16,099 nucleotides of DNA from the NCBI GenBank assembly GCA_900554395.1, contig USHB01000011.1:1-16099 (forward strand), written 5' to 3'. Positions within the stretch are counted from its first letter, which is position 1, and every line of letters starts with the position of its first letter. Under the pieces are notes generated by a model. The model saw only the letters and a list, made by a program, of their open reading frames with translations, was not told the origin of the DNA and searched no databases. Below are positions 7,613 to 16,099 of this stretch, piece after piece. Source of the DNA: an uncultured Phascolarctobacterium sp. Its GTDB lineage: Bacteria > Bacillota > Negativicutes > Acidaminococcales > Acidaminococcaceae. Made by a program: the position numbers and the translations under genes.

Positions 7613-9078
7613 TATTTGTTACCTCCCAGCGGTGCCATTGCTTTATGGAAGTCAGTTGCCTGTTCAAAGGTGTAAGCTGCACGCAGCACGGTTTCTTCGT
7701 CCAGCACTTTGCCGATAAGCTGCATACCAACCGGCATGCCGTCTGCAAAGCCGCAGGGAATGGAAATGCCCGGCAGGCCTGCCATGTTTACAGGAATGGT
7801 GGTTACGTCCAGCATATAAATGGAAAGCGGGTCCATTTTTCCGTCCACCGGATAAGCAACAACCGGAGAAGTCGGGGTCAGCAGCACGTCGCATTTTTCA
7901 AATGCTTCGTTAAAGTCGCGGCGGATAAGGGTACGTACCTGCATTGCCTTTTTATAATAAGCATCGTAGTAACCGCTGCTCAAAACATAAGTACCGAGCA
8001 TAATGCGGCGGCGTACTTCCGGACCGAAGCCTTCGGTGCGGCTCAGTCTCGTCATTTCCGGAGCGCTGGTAGCGTTAGCAGCACGGAAACCGTAACGCAC
8101 GCCGTCATAACGTGCAAGGTTTGCGCTTGCTTCCGCCGGAGCGATAATATAATAGGTAATTACTGCATATTCGGTATGCGGCAGGGAAACATCAACAATT
8201 TCCGCACCCAAATCCTGATAGGTTTTAATGGCTTTTTCAATTTCAGCTTTAACCTTCGGGTCAACGCCTTCGCCGTAATATTCTTTAGGCAGGCCAATGC
8301 GCAGCCCTTTAACATCGGCGCGCAGGGCTTTGGTGAAATCGGGCACATCAACGGGCAGGGAAGTAGAATCGTGTTCATCCTTGCCGCAAATGGTATTCAG
8401 CACAATGGCAGCATCGGTAACGTCGCGGGTAATAGGCCCAATCTGGTCCAGAGAAGATGCGAACGCAACGCAGCCGTAACGGCTTACACGGCCATAAGTC
8501 GGTTTAATGCCAACGCAGCCGTTAAAGGCAGCCGGCTGACGGATAGAACCGCCGGTATCGGAACCTAAAGTCCAGATAGCTTCGCCTGCAGCAATAGCTG
8601 CGGCGCTGCCGCCGGAAGAACCACCCGGAACACGTTCAAGGTTCCACGGATTATAAGTTTTATGGAAATAAGAGCTTTCAGTGGTAGAGCCCATGGCAAA
8701 TTCGTCCATGTTGGTTTTGCCGGTAAATACAGCATCATCAGCGCGCAGTTTGGTAATAACATGCGCATCATAAATAGGCACTACGTTGGACAGCATTTTG
8801 CTGGAGCAGGTAGTTAAAAGGCCTTTGGTGCAAATGTTATCTTTAATTGCGCCCGGAATGCCTGCCAGCGGAGCAATGGTTTCGCCTGCGGCAATTTTGG
8901 CATCAACTTTGGCAGCCTGTGCCAGTGCGTTTTCTTTATCAAGCGTTACATAAGCCTTAACTTTATCTTCAACTTCGTCAATGCGGCTGTATACATTTTC
9001 AGTAAGCTCCACGGAGCTGATTTCCTTGCTGACAAGTTTATCGTGCAGCTCGTGGGCTGTTAATTTATATAAATCCAC
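7612..9078 (-). CDS. gatA: Aspartyl/glutamyl-tRNA amidotransferase subunit A (amidase)
   Basis: GatA is the glutaminase subunit, an amidase-signature enzyme that releases ammonia from Gln or Asn for transfer to GatB. The protein has 488 residues, normal for the family. The Ser-cisSer-Lys triad is intact: Lys79 in GAIKDN, Ser154 in PGGSSGGS and Ser178 in [11 protein letters not shown]. The glycine/serine-rich signature spans about 151-180. The start codon is GTG at 9078, supported by AGGAGG 7 nt upstream and by the standard N-terminus [11 protein letters not shown]. The gene begins 17 nt after gatC and overlaps gatB by one base, so the three subunits are made from one transcript in the usual C-A-B order. 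Confidence 0.97.
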   Translation of the reverse strand: MDLYKLTAHELHDKLVSKEISSVELTENVYSRIDEVEDKVKAYVTLDKENALAQAAKVDAKIAAGETIAPLAGIPGAIKDNICTKGLLTTCSSKMLSNVVPIYDAHVITKLRADDAVFTGKTNMDEFAMGSTTESSYFHKTYNPWNLERVPGGSSGGSAAAIAAGEAIWTLGSDTGGSIRQPAAFNGCVGIKPTYGRVSRYGCVAFASSLDQIGPITRDVTDAAIVLNTICGKDEHDSTSLPVDVPDFTKALRADVKGLRIGLPKEYYGEGVDPKVKAEIEKAIKTYQDLGAEIVDVSLPHTEYAVITYYIIAPAEASANLARYDGVRYGFRAANATSAPEMTRLSRTEGFGPEVRRRIMLGTYVLSSGYYDAYYKKAMQVRTLIRRDFNEAFEKCDVLLTPTSPVVAYPVDGKMDPLSIYMLDVTTIPVNMAGLPGISIPCGFADGMPVGMQLIGKVLDEETVLRAAYTFEQATDFHKAMAPLGGNK

Positions 9079-9095
9079 AGTTGTTCCTCCTTCTG

Positions 9096-9383
9096 TTATT
9101 CGATTACGCGCGGTACTTTAAAGCCGTCGTTGTAAACGGCAGGCGCATTTTTAAGCGCATCTTCGTGGGATACGCCCGGCTGTACAACGTCCTCGCGGAA
9201 AGCATTGCTTACCGGCAGTACATACGGAGTAGGTTCAATGCCTTCCGTATTTACTTTTTGCAGAATGTCGGCATAATTGAGGATTTGGTTAAACTGTTCG
9301 GTAAATTTTTCCATTTCGCTTTCCGGAATCGTTAAACGGGAAAGCCCGGCGATGTGTTCAACATCTTTTACTGTTACCTTCAT
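9096..9383 (-). CDS. gatC: Aspartyl/glutamyl-tRNA amidotransferase subunit C
   Basis: GatC is the small belt protein that wraps and stabilises the GatA-GatB interface. Its 95 residues are of usual length. The N-terminal [16 protein letters not shown] and the tail [19 protein letters not shown] match the family throughout. It is first in the operon, with AGGAGG 7 nt upstream of the ATG. The leader from the predicted start site is only about 40 nt, which leaves no room for a T-box riboswitch. Confidence 0.95.
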   Translation of the reverse strand: MKVTVKDVEHIAGLSRLTIPESEMEKFTEQFNQILNYADILQKVNTEGIEPTPYVLPVSNAFREDVVQPGVSHEDALKNAPAVYNDGFKVPRVIE

Positions 9384-9431
9384 TAGTACGCCTCCTAAAA
9401 ATTTATGTAAGTTTAATAAATAACCTGTTCT

Positions 9432-9460
9432 ATTATATCACACTGCCGCTTTGTTTTGCA
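9432..9460 (-). promoter_or_regulatory. Extended -10 promoter of the gatCAB operon
   Basis: Reading leftward, TGATATAAT (9432-9440) is a perfect extended -10 element. The hexamer at -35 spacing (TGCAAA, 9455-9460) is poor, as is common for extended -10 promoters. Predicted transcription starts near 9425. Confidence 0.65.
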
Positions 9461-9528
9461 CTATTTTGGTAAGCTGTTGCTAAATAAAATTATGTAAAAT
9501 AAATGCCGCTCCGGCGCAGAAAAAATCA

Positions 9529-9546
9529 TTTGCATTTTTATTCAGT
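9529..9546. promoter_or_regulatory. ARG-box-like site upstream of ggt
   Basis: The 18-mer TTTGCATTTTTATTCAGT differs at one position from the ArgR/AhrC ARG-box consensus as I recall it (wnTGAATwwwwATTCAnw). It ends 4 nt before the -35 of the ggt promoter. Most ARG operators are tandem pairs and I find no second box at the usual spacing, so this is only a candidate. Confidence 0.3.
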
Positions 9547-9550
9547 AATC

Positions 9551-9579
9551 TTGACATTCTTTTAATAATTATGTATTCT
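9551..9579 (+). promoter_or_regulatory. Promoter of ggt
   Basis: A perfect -35 TTGACA (9551-9556), a 17-nt spacer and a moderate -10 TATTCT (9574-9579) predict a start near 9586. The rest of the gap between the divergent gatC and ggt genes (9384-9641) is AT-rich and holds no gene that I can see. Confidence 0.65.
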
Positions 9580-9585
9580 TACATA
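9570..9585. promoter_or_regulatory. Palindrome over the ggt -10 region (candidate operator)
   Basis: TATGTATTCTTACATA has perfect 6-nt arms around TTCT. It covers the whole -10 hexamer up to the predicted start site, where a bound repressor would block polymerase. No regulator is recognised. Confidence 0.35.
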
Positions 9586-9586
9586 T

Positions 9587-9626
9587 AAGATGACAAAGCA
9601 GTTGCCGTCATCTTTTATTATTTTTT
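9587..9626 (+). terminator. Terminator-like hairpin in the 5' leader of ggt
   Basis: An 8-bp perfect stem (9587-9594 with 9607-9614, arm AAGATGAC) with a 12-nt loop is followed by a T-rich tract (9613-9626, broken by two A residues). It begins almost at the predicted transcription start and ends just before the ribosome binding site GGAAGGGG (9627-9634). It may act as an attenuator, or as a 5'-end stem that protects the message. A stand-alone terminator has no upstream rightward gene to serve, since gatC diverges. Confidence 0.55.
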
Positions 9627-9641
9627 GGAAGGGGAAATTTT

Positions 9642-11384
9642 ATGTCAGATTTAAAATTACACGGCATGCGCAAACTGGCAGGCAAAATTGCCGCCGCGTT
9701 TTGCAGCCTGTCCATTTTGGCAGGTTCTTTTATGCCGCAGGCCAATGCAGCAGCTTATCCGCCGCTGCGCAACACTACAACCGGCATGGCTGTTTCTACC
9801 AGCGACCTTGCCGATGAAGTAGGCATGAAAATACTTGCCGAAGGCGGCAACGCTGTCGATGCAGCAGTAGCCATGGGCTATGCCCTTGCAGTAACAAACC
9901 CCAAAGCCGGCAACATCGGCGGCGGCGGTTTTGCCATCATCCACATGGCAGACGGTACAGATGCCGCTCTTGATTTCCGCGAAAAAGCGCCGCTTGCCGC
10001 AACGCGCGATATGTATCTTGACGAAAAAGGCGACGTTATTCCCGATGCCAGCTATGTAGGCTACAAAGCAGTAGGCGTGCCCGGCACAGTAGCAGGCATG
10101 AGCGCCATGCTTGATAAATACGGCACCATGCCGCTGAACAAACTTATTATGCCGGCCGTTGAACTTGCAGAAAAAGGCTTTGTAATCAACCATCATGAAG
10201 AAATGACCATGCTGGAAGCAAACCCGGTATTCAACCAGTTTGCAGGCAGCCGCAAATACTTTTTAAAACCGGACGGCTCCCGCTATGTTGAAGGCGACCT
10301 GTTTGTACAGAAAGATTTGGGCAAAACCCTGCGCACCATCGCCAAAGAAGGCCCGGACACCTTTTACAAAGGTAAAATTGCCGATTTGATTGCCGCAGAT
10401 ATGGCTAAAAACGGCGGCCTTATTACCAAAGAAGATTTGGCGCAGTATAATGCCGTATGGCGCGAACCCGTAAAAGGCACCTACCGCGGCTACGATATTA
10501 TTTCCATGTGCCCGCCCAGCTCCGGCGGCATCCATGTAATCCAGATTCTCAACATTATGGAAAATGCCGACGTTAAAGCCATGGGCGCAGGCTCTGCGGA
10601 TAAAATTCACCTGATGGCAGAAGCCATGCGTTATGCTTACGCCGACCGCAGCGAATATCTGGGCGACCCGGATTTTGTTAATGATATGCCTATTGAAAAA
10701 CTTTTGAGCAAAGAATACGCAGCCCGCATTTACAGCAAAATCCTGCCGGATAAAGCAACTCCCAGCAGCGAAGTTAAACCCGGCATGCTGTTTGGCGAAC
10801 CTACGCACACCACTCATTATTCCGTTGTAGATAAAGACGGCAATGCGGTTTCCGTAACCTATACGCTTAACAACTATTACGGCTGCGGCGCTGCCGTTGA
10901 CGGCGCAGGCTTTTTGTTAAATGACGAAATGGACGATTTTTCCATTAAAGCAGGCGTGCCTAACTCCTTCGGTCTTGTAGGCACAGATGCCAATGCCATC
11001 GAACCGCAAAAACGCCCGCTCAGCTCCATGTCGCCTACCATTGTTACCAAAGACGGCAAACTGTTCATGGTTGTAGGCAGCCCCGGCGGCTCCCGCATCA
11101 TTACCACGGTAACGCAGATTATCTCCAACGTTATCGACCACGGCATGAACATCAGCGAGGCTATAAGCTATCCGCGCATTCATATGCAGTGGCTGCCCGA
11201 TGAATTGAGAATTGAAAAATACGGGCTTTCTCCGGATACCGAAGCCAAACTTAAAAACATGGGCTACAACCTTTCCGTACAGGAATACATGGGCGATGCC
11301 AACTGCATTATGTTAGATAATGAACACCATATTTTCTATGGCGCGCATGACCCCAGAAGCCAGATTGATTACAGTGCAATTTAA
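9642..11384 (+). CDS. ggt: Gamma-glutamyltranspeptidase (gamma-glutamyltransferase) precursor
   Basis: The enzyme cleaves gamma-glutamyl bonds of glutathione and related peptides, releasing glutamate or transferring the glutamyl group to acceptor amino acids or peptides. The 580-residue precursor has a signal peptide (basic n-region to Lys16, hydrophobic core, QANAAA cleavage region near residues 33-38), so it is periplasmic or cell-surface. It is an Ntn hydrolase that self-cleaves before Thr390 in HTTHYSVVDKDGNAVSVTYTLN to give large and small subunits. Substrate-site residues are present: Arg114 in DFREKAP, the EMDDFS segment (429-434), SSMSPTI (461-467) and PGGS (481-484). These align closely with the E. 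coli enzyme as I recall it. The ATG at 9642 is supported by GGAAGGGG 7 nt upstream; the second Met (residue 9) would shorten the n-region. It is monocistronic, with its own promoter and terminator, divergent from gatCAB and convergent with the pcrA-ligA operon. Confidence 0.96.
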   Translation: MSDLKLHGMRKLAGKIAAAFCSLSILAGSFMPQANAAAYPPLRNTTTGMAVSTSDLADEVGMKILAEGGNAVDAAVAMGYALAVTNPKAGNIGGGGFAIIHMADGTDAALDFREKAPLAATRDMYLDEKGDVIPDASYVGYKAVGVPGTVAGMSAMLDKYGTMPLNKLIMPAVELAEKGFVINHHEEMTMLEANPVFNQFAGSRKYFLKPDGSRYVEGDLFVQKDLGKTLRTIAKEGPDTFYKGKIADLIAADMAKNGGLITKEDLAQYNAVWREPVKGTYRGYDIISMCPPSSGGIHVIQILNIMENADVKAMGAGSADKIHLMAEAMRYAYADRSEYLGDPDFVNDMPIEKLLSKEYAARIYSKILPDKATPSSEVKPGMLFGEPTHTTHYSVVDKDGNAVSVTYTLNNYYGCGAAVDGAGFLLNDEMDDFSIKAGVPNSFGLVGTDANAIEPQKRPLSSMSPTIVTKDGKLFMVVGSPGGSRIITTVTQIISNVIDHGMNISEAISYPRIHMQWLPDELRIEKYGLSPDTEAKLKNMGYNLSVQEYMGDANCIMLDNEHHIFYGAHDPRSQIDYSAI

Positions 11385-11395
11385 GCAAACAGCAT

Positions 11396-11431
11396 AAAAA
11401 ATAAACCGGCATTAATGCCGGTTTATTTTTT
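11396..11431. terminator. Bidirectional terminator between ggt and the exported-protein gene
   Basis: A near-perfect palindrome centred on 11413-11414 has a GC-rich core ACCGGCAT/ATGCCGGT flanked by A/T runs. It gives about seven T residues rightward (11426-11432) and six leftward. It begins 12 nt after the ggt stop, and its last base is the first base of the stop codon of the leftward gene, so one element ends both transcripts. Confidence 0.92.
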
Positions 11432-12114
11432 TAATCAAACGATGTCAAAAAGTTTTCCAGGCAGTCTTCAACGCCGCGTTTAACAGCTTTGGCACGGCTT
11501 GGCTCGCCAATGCGCCAAAAGTTGATGGAACTTGAAGAACCTATGCCTTCAATGTTCTGGTTATACAAAAAGCTTTCGTTATTAACATCGGCGCATTTCA
11601 GTTTCATTGTTACAACTGCGCTGTAAGTCTGCGAGCCGACAATAACCATAAAGCCGGTTTCATTTTCCCTTACCGGCAAAAGGCTGATGAACAGCACCCT
11701 GTCTGCTCCGCAGGCTTTGCCAACCGCAACCATTTCTTCAAGCGTAGGCGCTTCGGCGTTTTCAAACGGATGTGCCAGTATCGCTTTTTGCAGTTCATTA
11801 TTGCCTACAATTTTAGTGGGACTGCTTTTTTTGCCGGGATATTTTTTCTCCAACGCTTCCTTAACGGCGTTCACCGCCATTTCGCGGCTGCGCCCTTCCA
11901 ATCCCGAAACATCCACATACGGCAGCACTGCCACCGTATAATTTTCCTTACTTTCTGTAAGTTCGGCATTTGTTTTGGTAAAATGCGTTTCTCCCGTATC
12001 GGCAACGCCCATATCAATAGCGTCAATGCTGCTTACTTCTTCTTTAGCAAGTGCTGTACCTGCTAGGCACAGAACCATTGCCAGCACCGCCATAAATTTA
12101 TAAAGTTTTTTCAT
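11431..12114 (-). CDS. Exported protein of unknown function, possibly TolB-N/CsgG-like fold
   Basis: This is a 227-residue protein with a signal peptide (MKKLYKFMAVLAMVLCLAGTALA, cleavage after residue 23). The Cys at 16 lies in VLCLAG, which is not a good lipobox, so it is probably a soluble periplasmic protein rather than a lipoprotein. After a polar linker, YTVAVLPYVDVSG (59-71), an amphipathic helix (74-91), GKACGADRVLFISLLPV (132-148), TYSAVVTMKLKCADV (163-177) and the closing helix KRGVEDCLENFLTSF follow an alternating strand/helix order. That order recalls the alpha/beta domain of TolB-N, CsgG and LpoB-type proteins. This fold call is by pattern only and no family is assigned. It starts 12 nt after the ligA stop, and its GAAGG ribosome binding site lies directly after that stop, so it is the third gene of the pcrA-ligA transcript. 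The position matches that of the lipoprotein gene yerH/camS in Bacillus and Staphylococcus, but I see no resemblance to CamS in the sequence. Confidence 0.75.
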   Translation of the reverse strand: MKKLYKFMAVLAMVLCLAGTALAKEEVSSIDAIDMGVADTGETHFTKTNAELTESKENYTVAVLPYVDVSGLEGRSREMAVNAVKEALEKKYPGKKSSPTKIVGNNELQKAILAHPFENAEAPTLEEMVAVGKACGADRVLFISLLPVRENETGFMVIVGSQTYSAVVTMKLKCADVNNESFLYNQNIEGIGSSSSINFWRIGEPSRAKAVKRGVEDCLENFLTSFD

Positions 12115-12126
12115 AACGCACCTTCT

Positions 12127-14232
<2,106 letters not shown>

Positions 14233-16099
14233 TTACAATTTTTTCAGCACAGCATATTTTGTAAGCAGGCTGCGCACACCGGCACCGGCAAAAGCTACCT
14301 TTACTTCCTGCCCGTCATCGCAGTCTTTAACACTTACTACCATGCCATTGCCCCATTTGCTGTGGTTTACTTTGTCACCGGTGTTAAAACGCGTACCGGT
14401 TCCGGCGCCTGCCGGAATTTTATTAGCCTGCACAAAACTGCGCGGGTTAAAAGTGTTGCACCAGTTGCTGCGTTTTTCGCTTACCTGTTTAAAATTCTCC
14501 AAAGCCGTGGGACGTTCCTGCCTTTTTACAGTTTTAACCAGTTTTGCAGGAATTTCCTGCAAAAAGCGTGATGGCGGATATGTTACCGTATTGCCAAAAA
14601 TAGTACGCATTTTGGCGCTGCTTAAAAACAGTTTTTCCTTAGCGCGCGTAATGCCTACATAGCACAGGCGGCGTTCTTCTTCAATTTCCGTCTCATCCAT
14701 CAGCGTGCGGGCATGCGGAAACAAGCCTTCTTCCATGCCTGCCAAAAATACAACCGGGAACTCCAGGCCTTTGGAAGAATGCAGCGTCATTAAAGTAATA
14801 GCGTCTTCTCCCATTTCGGCATCGTCGATATCGGAAACCAAGGCTACATGCGCAAGGAAATTTTCCAGATTATTTTCTTCATCACCCTGTGCAAATTCCT
14901 GCGCAACGGAAATCAGTTCATGAAGGTTATCAATGCGGCTTTGCGCCTGCGGCGTACGCTCATTTTCCAGTTCTTCAAGATAACCGGTATCGCTCAGCAC
15001 TCTGTTTATTACATCTTCCACCGGCGCTTCTGCCGCCATGTTCATCAGTTCAAAAATAATGCCTGCCAAATCATCCAGCTTGCTTACAAAACGGCTGCCC
15101 AAACCTTCAATTTCAGCAGCATTGCTTACGGCATCAAATAAACCTATGTTGTTGGCGTTGGCATAAGCCTGTATTTTGGCCAGCGAAGCATCGCCGATAC
15201 CACGCTTGGGCACATTAATAATGCGCAGAAGGCTCAGCGAATCTGCCGGATTAAAAATTACGCGCAGATATGCAATAATATCTTTAATTTCTTTGCGCTC
15301 ATAAAACTTCAAACCGCCTACCATATTGTAGCTGATGCCGCTTTTAATCAGCATTTCTTCAAATATACGGCTTTGCGTATTTGTGCGGTACAGCACCGCC
15401 ATATCGCCCAGTTTTTTGTTTTCGGTGCGCTGCAAATTCTGAAGCTGCTCTTTTACAAAGCGGGCTTCATCGCGTTCATCAGCAGCCTGAAAATAAATAA
15501 TTTCCGCGCCGTTTTTATTGTCTGTCCACAAATTTTTCGGCTTACGTCCGGTATTATTTTCAATCACCGCATTGGCAGCATCCAAAATAACCTGCGTACT
15601 GCGGTAGTTCTGTTCCAGCTTAATTACTTTAGCATCCGGGTAATCCTTTTCAAAATCAAGAATGTTCTGAATATCCGCTCCGCGCCAACCGTAAATACTC
15701 TGGTCGGCATCGCCTACAACGCAGATATTGCGGTGCTTTGCCGCCAGCAGCTTTGTTAAAAGATACTGCGCATGGTTGGTATCCTGATACTCGTCTACCA
15801 GAAGATAATCAAAACGCTCCTGATATTTTTCGCGGACTTCTTTGTTTTCCTGCAATAATTTAATGGAAAGCATTAAAAGGTCATCAAAATCAAGCGCATT
15901 GTTTAACTGTAATTTTTCCTGGTAACGGGCATAAACTTCCGCTACCTTCTGCTCGTAAAAATCACCGGCTTCTTTGGCAAATGCCGCTGCATCAAGCAAA
16001 GCATTTTTGGCGTTGCTGATGCGTGATAAAATGCCGGCTGGCTGGTAGCGTTTATCGTCAAGATTAAGTTCTTTCAAAACCTGTTTAATTAAATTCTGG
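14233..16099 (-). CDS. pcrA: ATP-dependent DNA helicase PcrA (UvrD family), N-terminus outside the window
   Basis: PcrA is a 3'-5' superfamily 1A helicase acting in nucleotide-excision repair, rolling-circle replication and clearing of recombination filaments or stalled RNA polymerase. About 621 residues are visible. The frame stays open to the window edge (QNLIKQV precedes the TTG at 16077, which is not a start). The missing ~120 residues would contain the Q motif and Walker A. Visible motifs: DFDDLL, LLVDEYQDTN (Walker B, about 15780-15800), VVGDADQSIYGWRGAD, LEQNYRST, MTLHSSKGLEFPVVFLAG and RRLCYVGITRAKEKLFLS. The last ~50 residues (FNTGDKVNHSKWGNGMVVSV to the end) form the Tudor-like domain typical of PcrA, which binds RNA polymerase. 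This tail and the adjacent ligA favour PcrA over Rep. The gene is followed after 15 nt by ligA. The promoter lies outside the window. Confidence 0.96.
   Translation of the reverse strand, partial: QNLIKQVLKELNLDDKRYQPAGILSRISNAKNALLDAAAFAKEAGDFYEQKVAEVYARYQEKLQLNNALDFDDLLMLSIKLLQENKEVREKYQERFDYLLVDEYQDTNHAQYLLTKLLAAKHRNICVVGDADQSIYGWRGADIQNILDFEKDYPDAKVIKLEQNYRSTQVILDAANAVIENNTGRKPKNLWTDNKNGAEIIYFQAADERDEARFVKEQLQNLQRTENKKLGDMAVLYRTNTQSRIFEEMLIKSGISYNMVGGLKFYERKEIKDIIAYLRVIFNPADSLSLLRIINVPKRGIGDASLAKIQAYANANNIGLFDAVSNAAEIEGLGSRFVSKLDDLAGIIFELMNMAAEAPVEDVINRVLSDTGYLEELENERTPQAQSRIDNLHELISVAQEFAQGDEENNLENFLAHVALVSDIDDAEMGEDAITLMTLHSSKGLEFPVVFLAGMEEGLFPHARTLMDETEIEEERRLCYVGITRAKEKLFLSSAKMRTIFGNTVTYPPSRFLQEIPAKLVKTVKRQERPTALENFKQVSEKRSNWCNTFNPRSFVQANKIPAGAGTGTRFNTGDKVNHSKWGNGMVVSVKDCDDGQEVKVAFAGAGVRSLLTKYAVLKKL

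Noticed and set aside
7645..8568. A 307-codon open frame on the plus strand opposite gatA
   Set aside because: It is fully antisense to a confidently assigned gene, has no ribosome binding site, and its His/Asn/Cys/Phe-rich translation is typical of a shadow of codon-biased coding sequence.
9384..9431. T-box or other riboswitch upstream of gatC
   Set aside because: The predicted leader is only about 40 nt, with no stem or T-box core.
9501..9537. Inverted repeat AAATGC ... GCATTT with an inner GCCGCTCCGGC in the gatC-ggt gap
   Set aside because: Arms are only 6 and 4 bp, with no T tract and no promoter overlap, too weak to call a hairpin or operator.
10263..10817. Long open frames on the minus strand opposite ggt (also 9657-10196)
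   Set aside because: Same pattern: antisense to ggt, biased composition, no start signal and no recognisable domain.

Overview
This 16.1-kb window looks like a chromosomal segment of a diderm Firmicute, most likely a Negativicute (Acidaminococcus/Phascolarctobacterium-like). That taxon is an inference. It rests on Firmicutes-style housekeeping blocks (pcrA-ligA and gatC-gatA-gatB with strong AGGAGG ribosome binding sites) sitting next to a protein with an autotransporter-type outer-membrane beta-barrel. I see no tRNA, rRNA, CRISPR array, insertion sequence, prophage or integrase. The window is mostly housekeeping and cell-envelope genes, and I found no clear novel multi-gene system.

Layout, left to right. 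(1) At 3-2051 (+) is the 3' part of a CPA2-type cation/proton antiporter, cut by the window edge. It ends at a strong bidirectional terminator. (2) At 2115-4193 (-) is a secreted autotransporter-like surface protein. Its 278-nt upstream region holds a good sigma-70-type promoter, two palindromes and a terminator-like hairpin placed between promoter and ribosome binding site. (3) At 4472-5704 (-) is an M20 metallopeptidase resembling glutamate carboxypeptidase. (4) At 5848-9383 (-) is the operon gatC-gatA-gatB plus a small DUF898-like membrane protein, closed by a terminator. (5) At 9642-11384 (+) is a periplasmic gamma-glutamyltranspeptidase (ggt), the only complete rightward gene. (6) At 11431-16099 (-) are pcrA (5' end outside the window), ligA and a small exported protein, tightly spaced and ending at a bidirectional terminator shared with ggt.

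How the genes fit together. pcrA-ligA provide DNA unwinding and nick sealing for replication and repair. GatCAB makes Gln-tRNA(Gln) and/or Asn-tRNA(Asn) by transamidation. From memory, pcrA-ligA-(exported protein)-gatCAB resembles the order in Bacillus (pcrA-ligA-yerH/camS near gatCAB). Here ggt sits in opposite orientation between the two blocks, with its own promoter and terminator. ggt and the M20 peptidase both plausibly release glutamate from peptides, in the periplasm and cytoplasm respectively.

The least ordinary sequence lies between genes. The autotransporter-like gene and ggt each have a terminator-like hairpin between a recognisable promoter and the ribosome binding site, and each has a palindrome over the -10 region. 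This suggests leader-level control of exported proteins, but it is predicted from sequence only.
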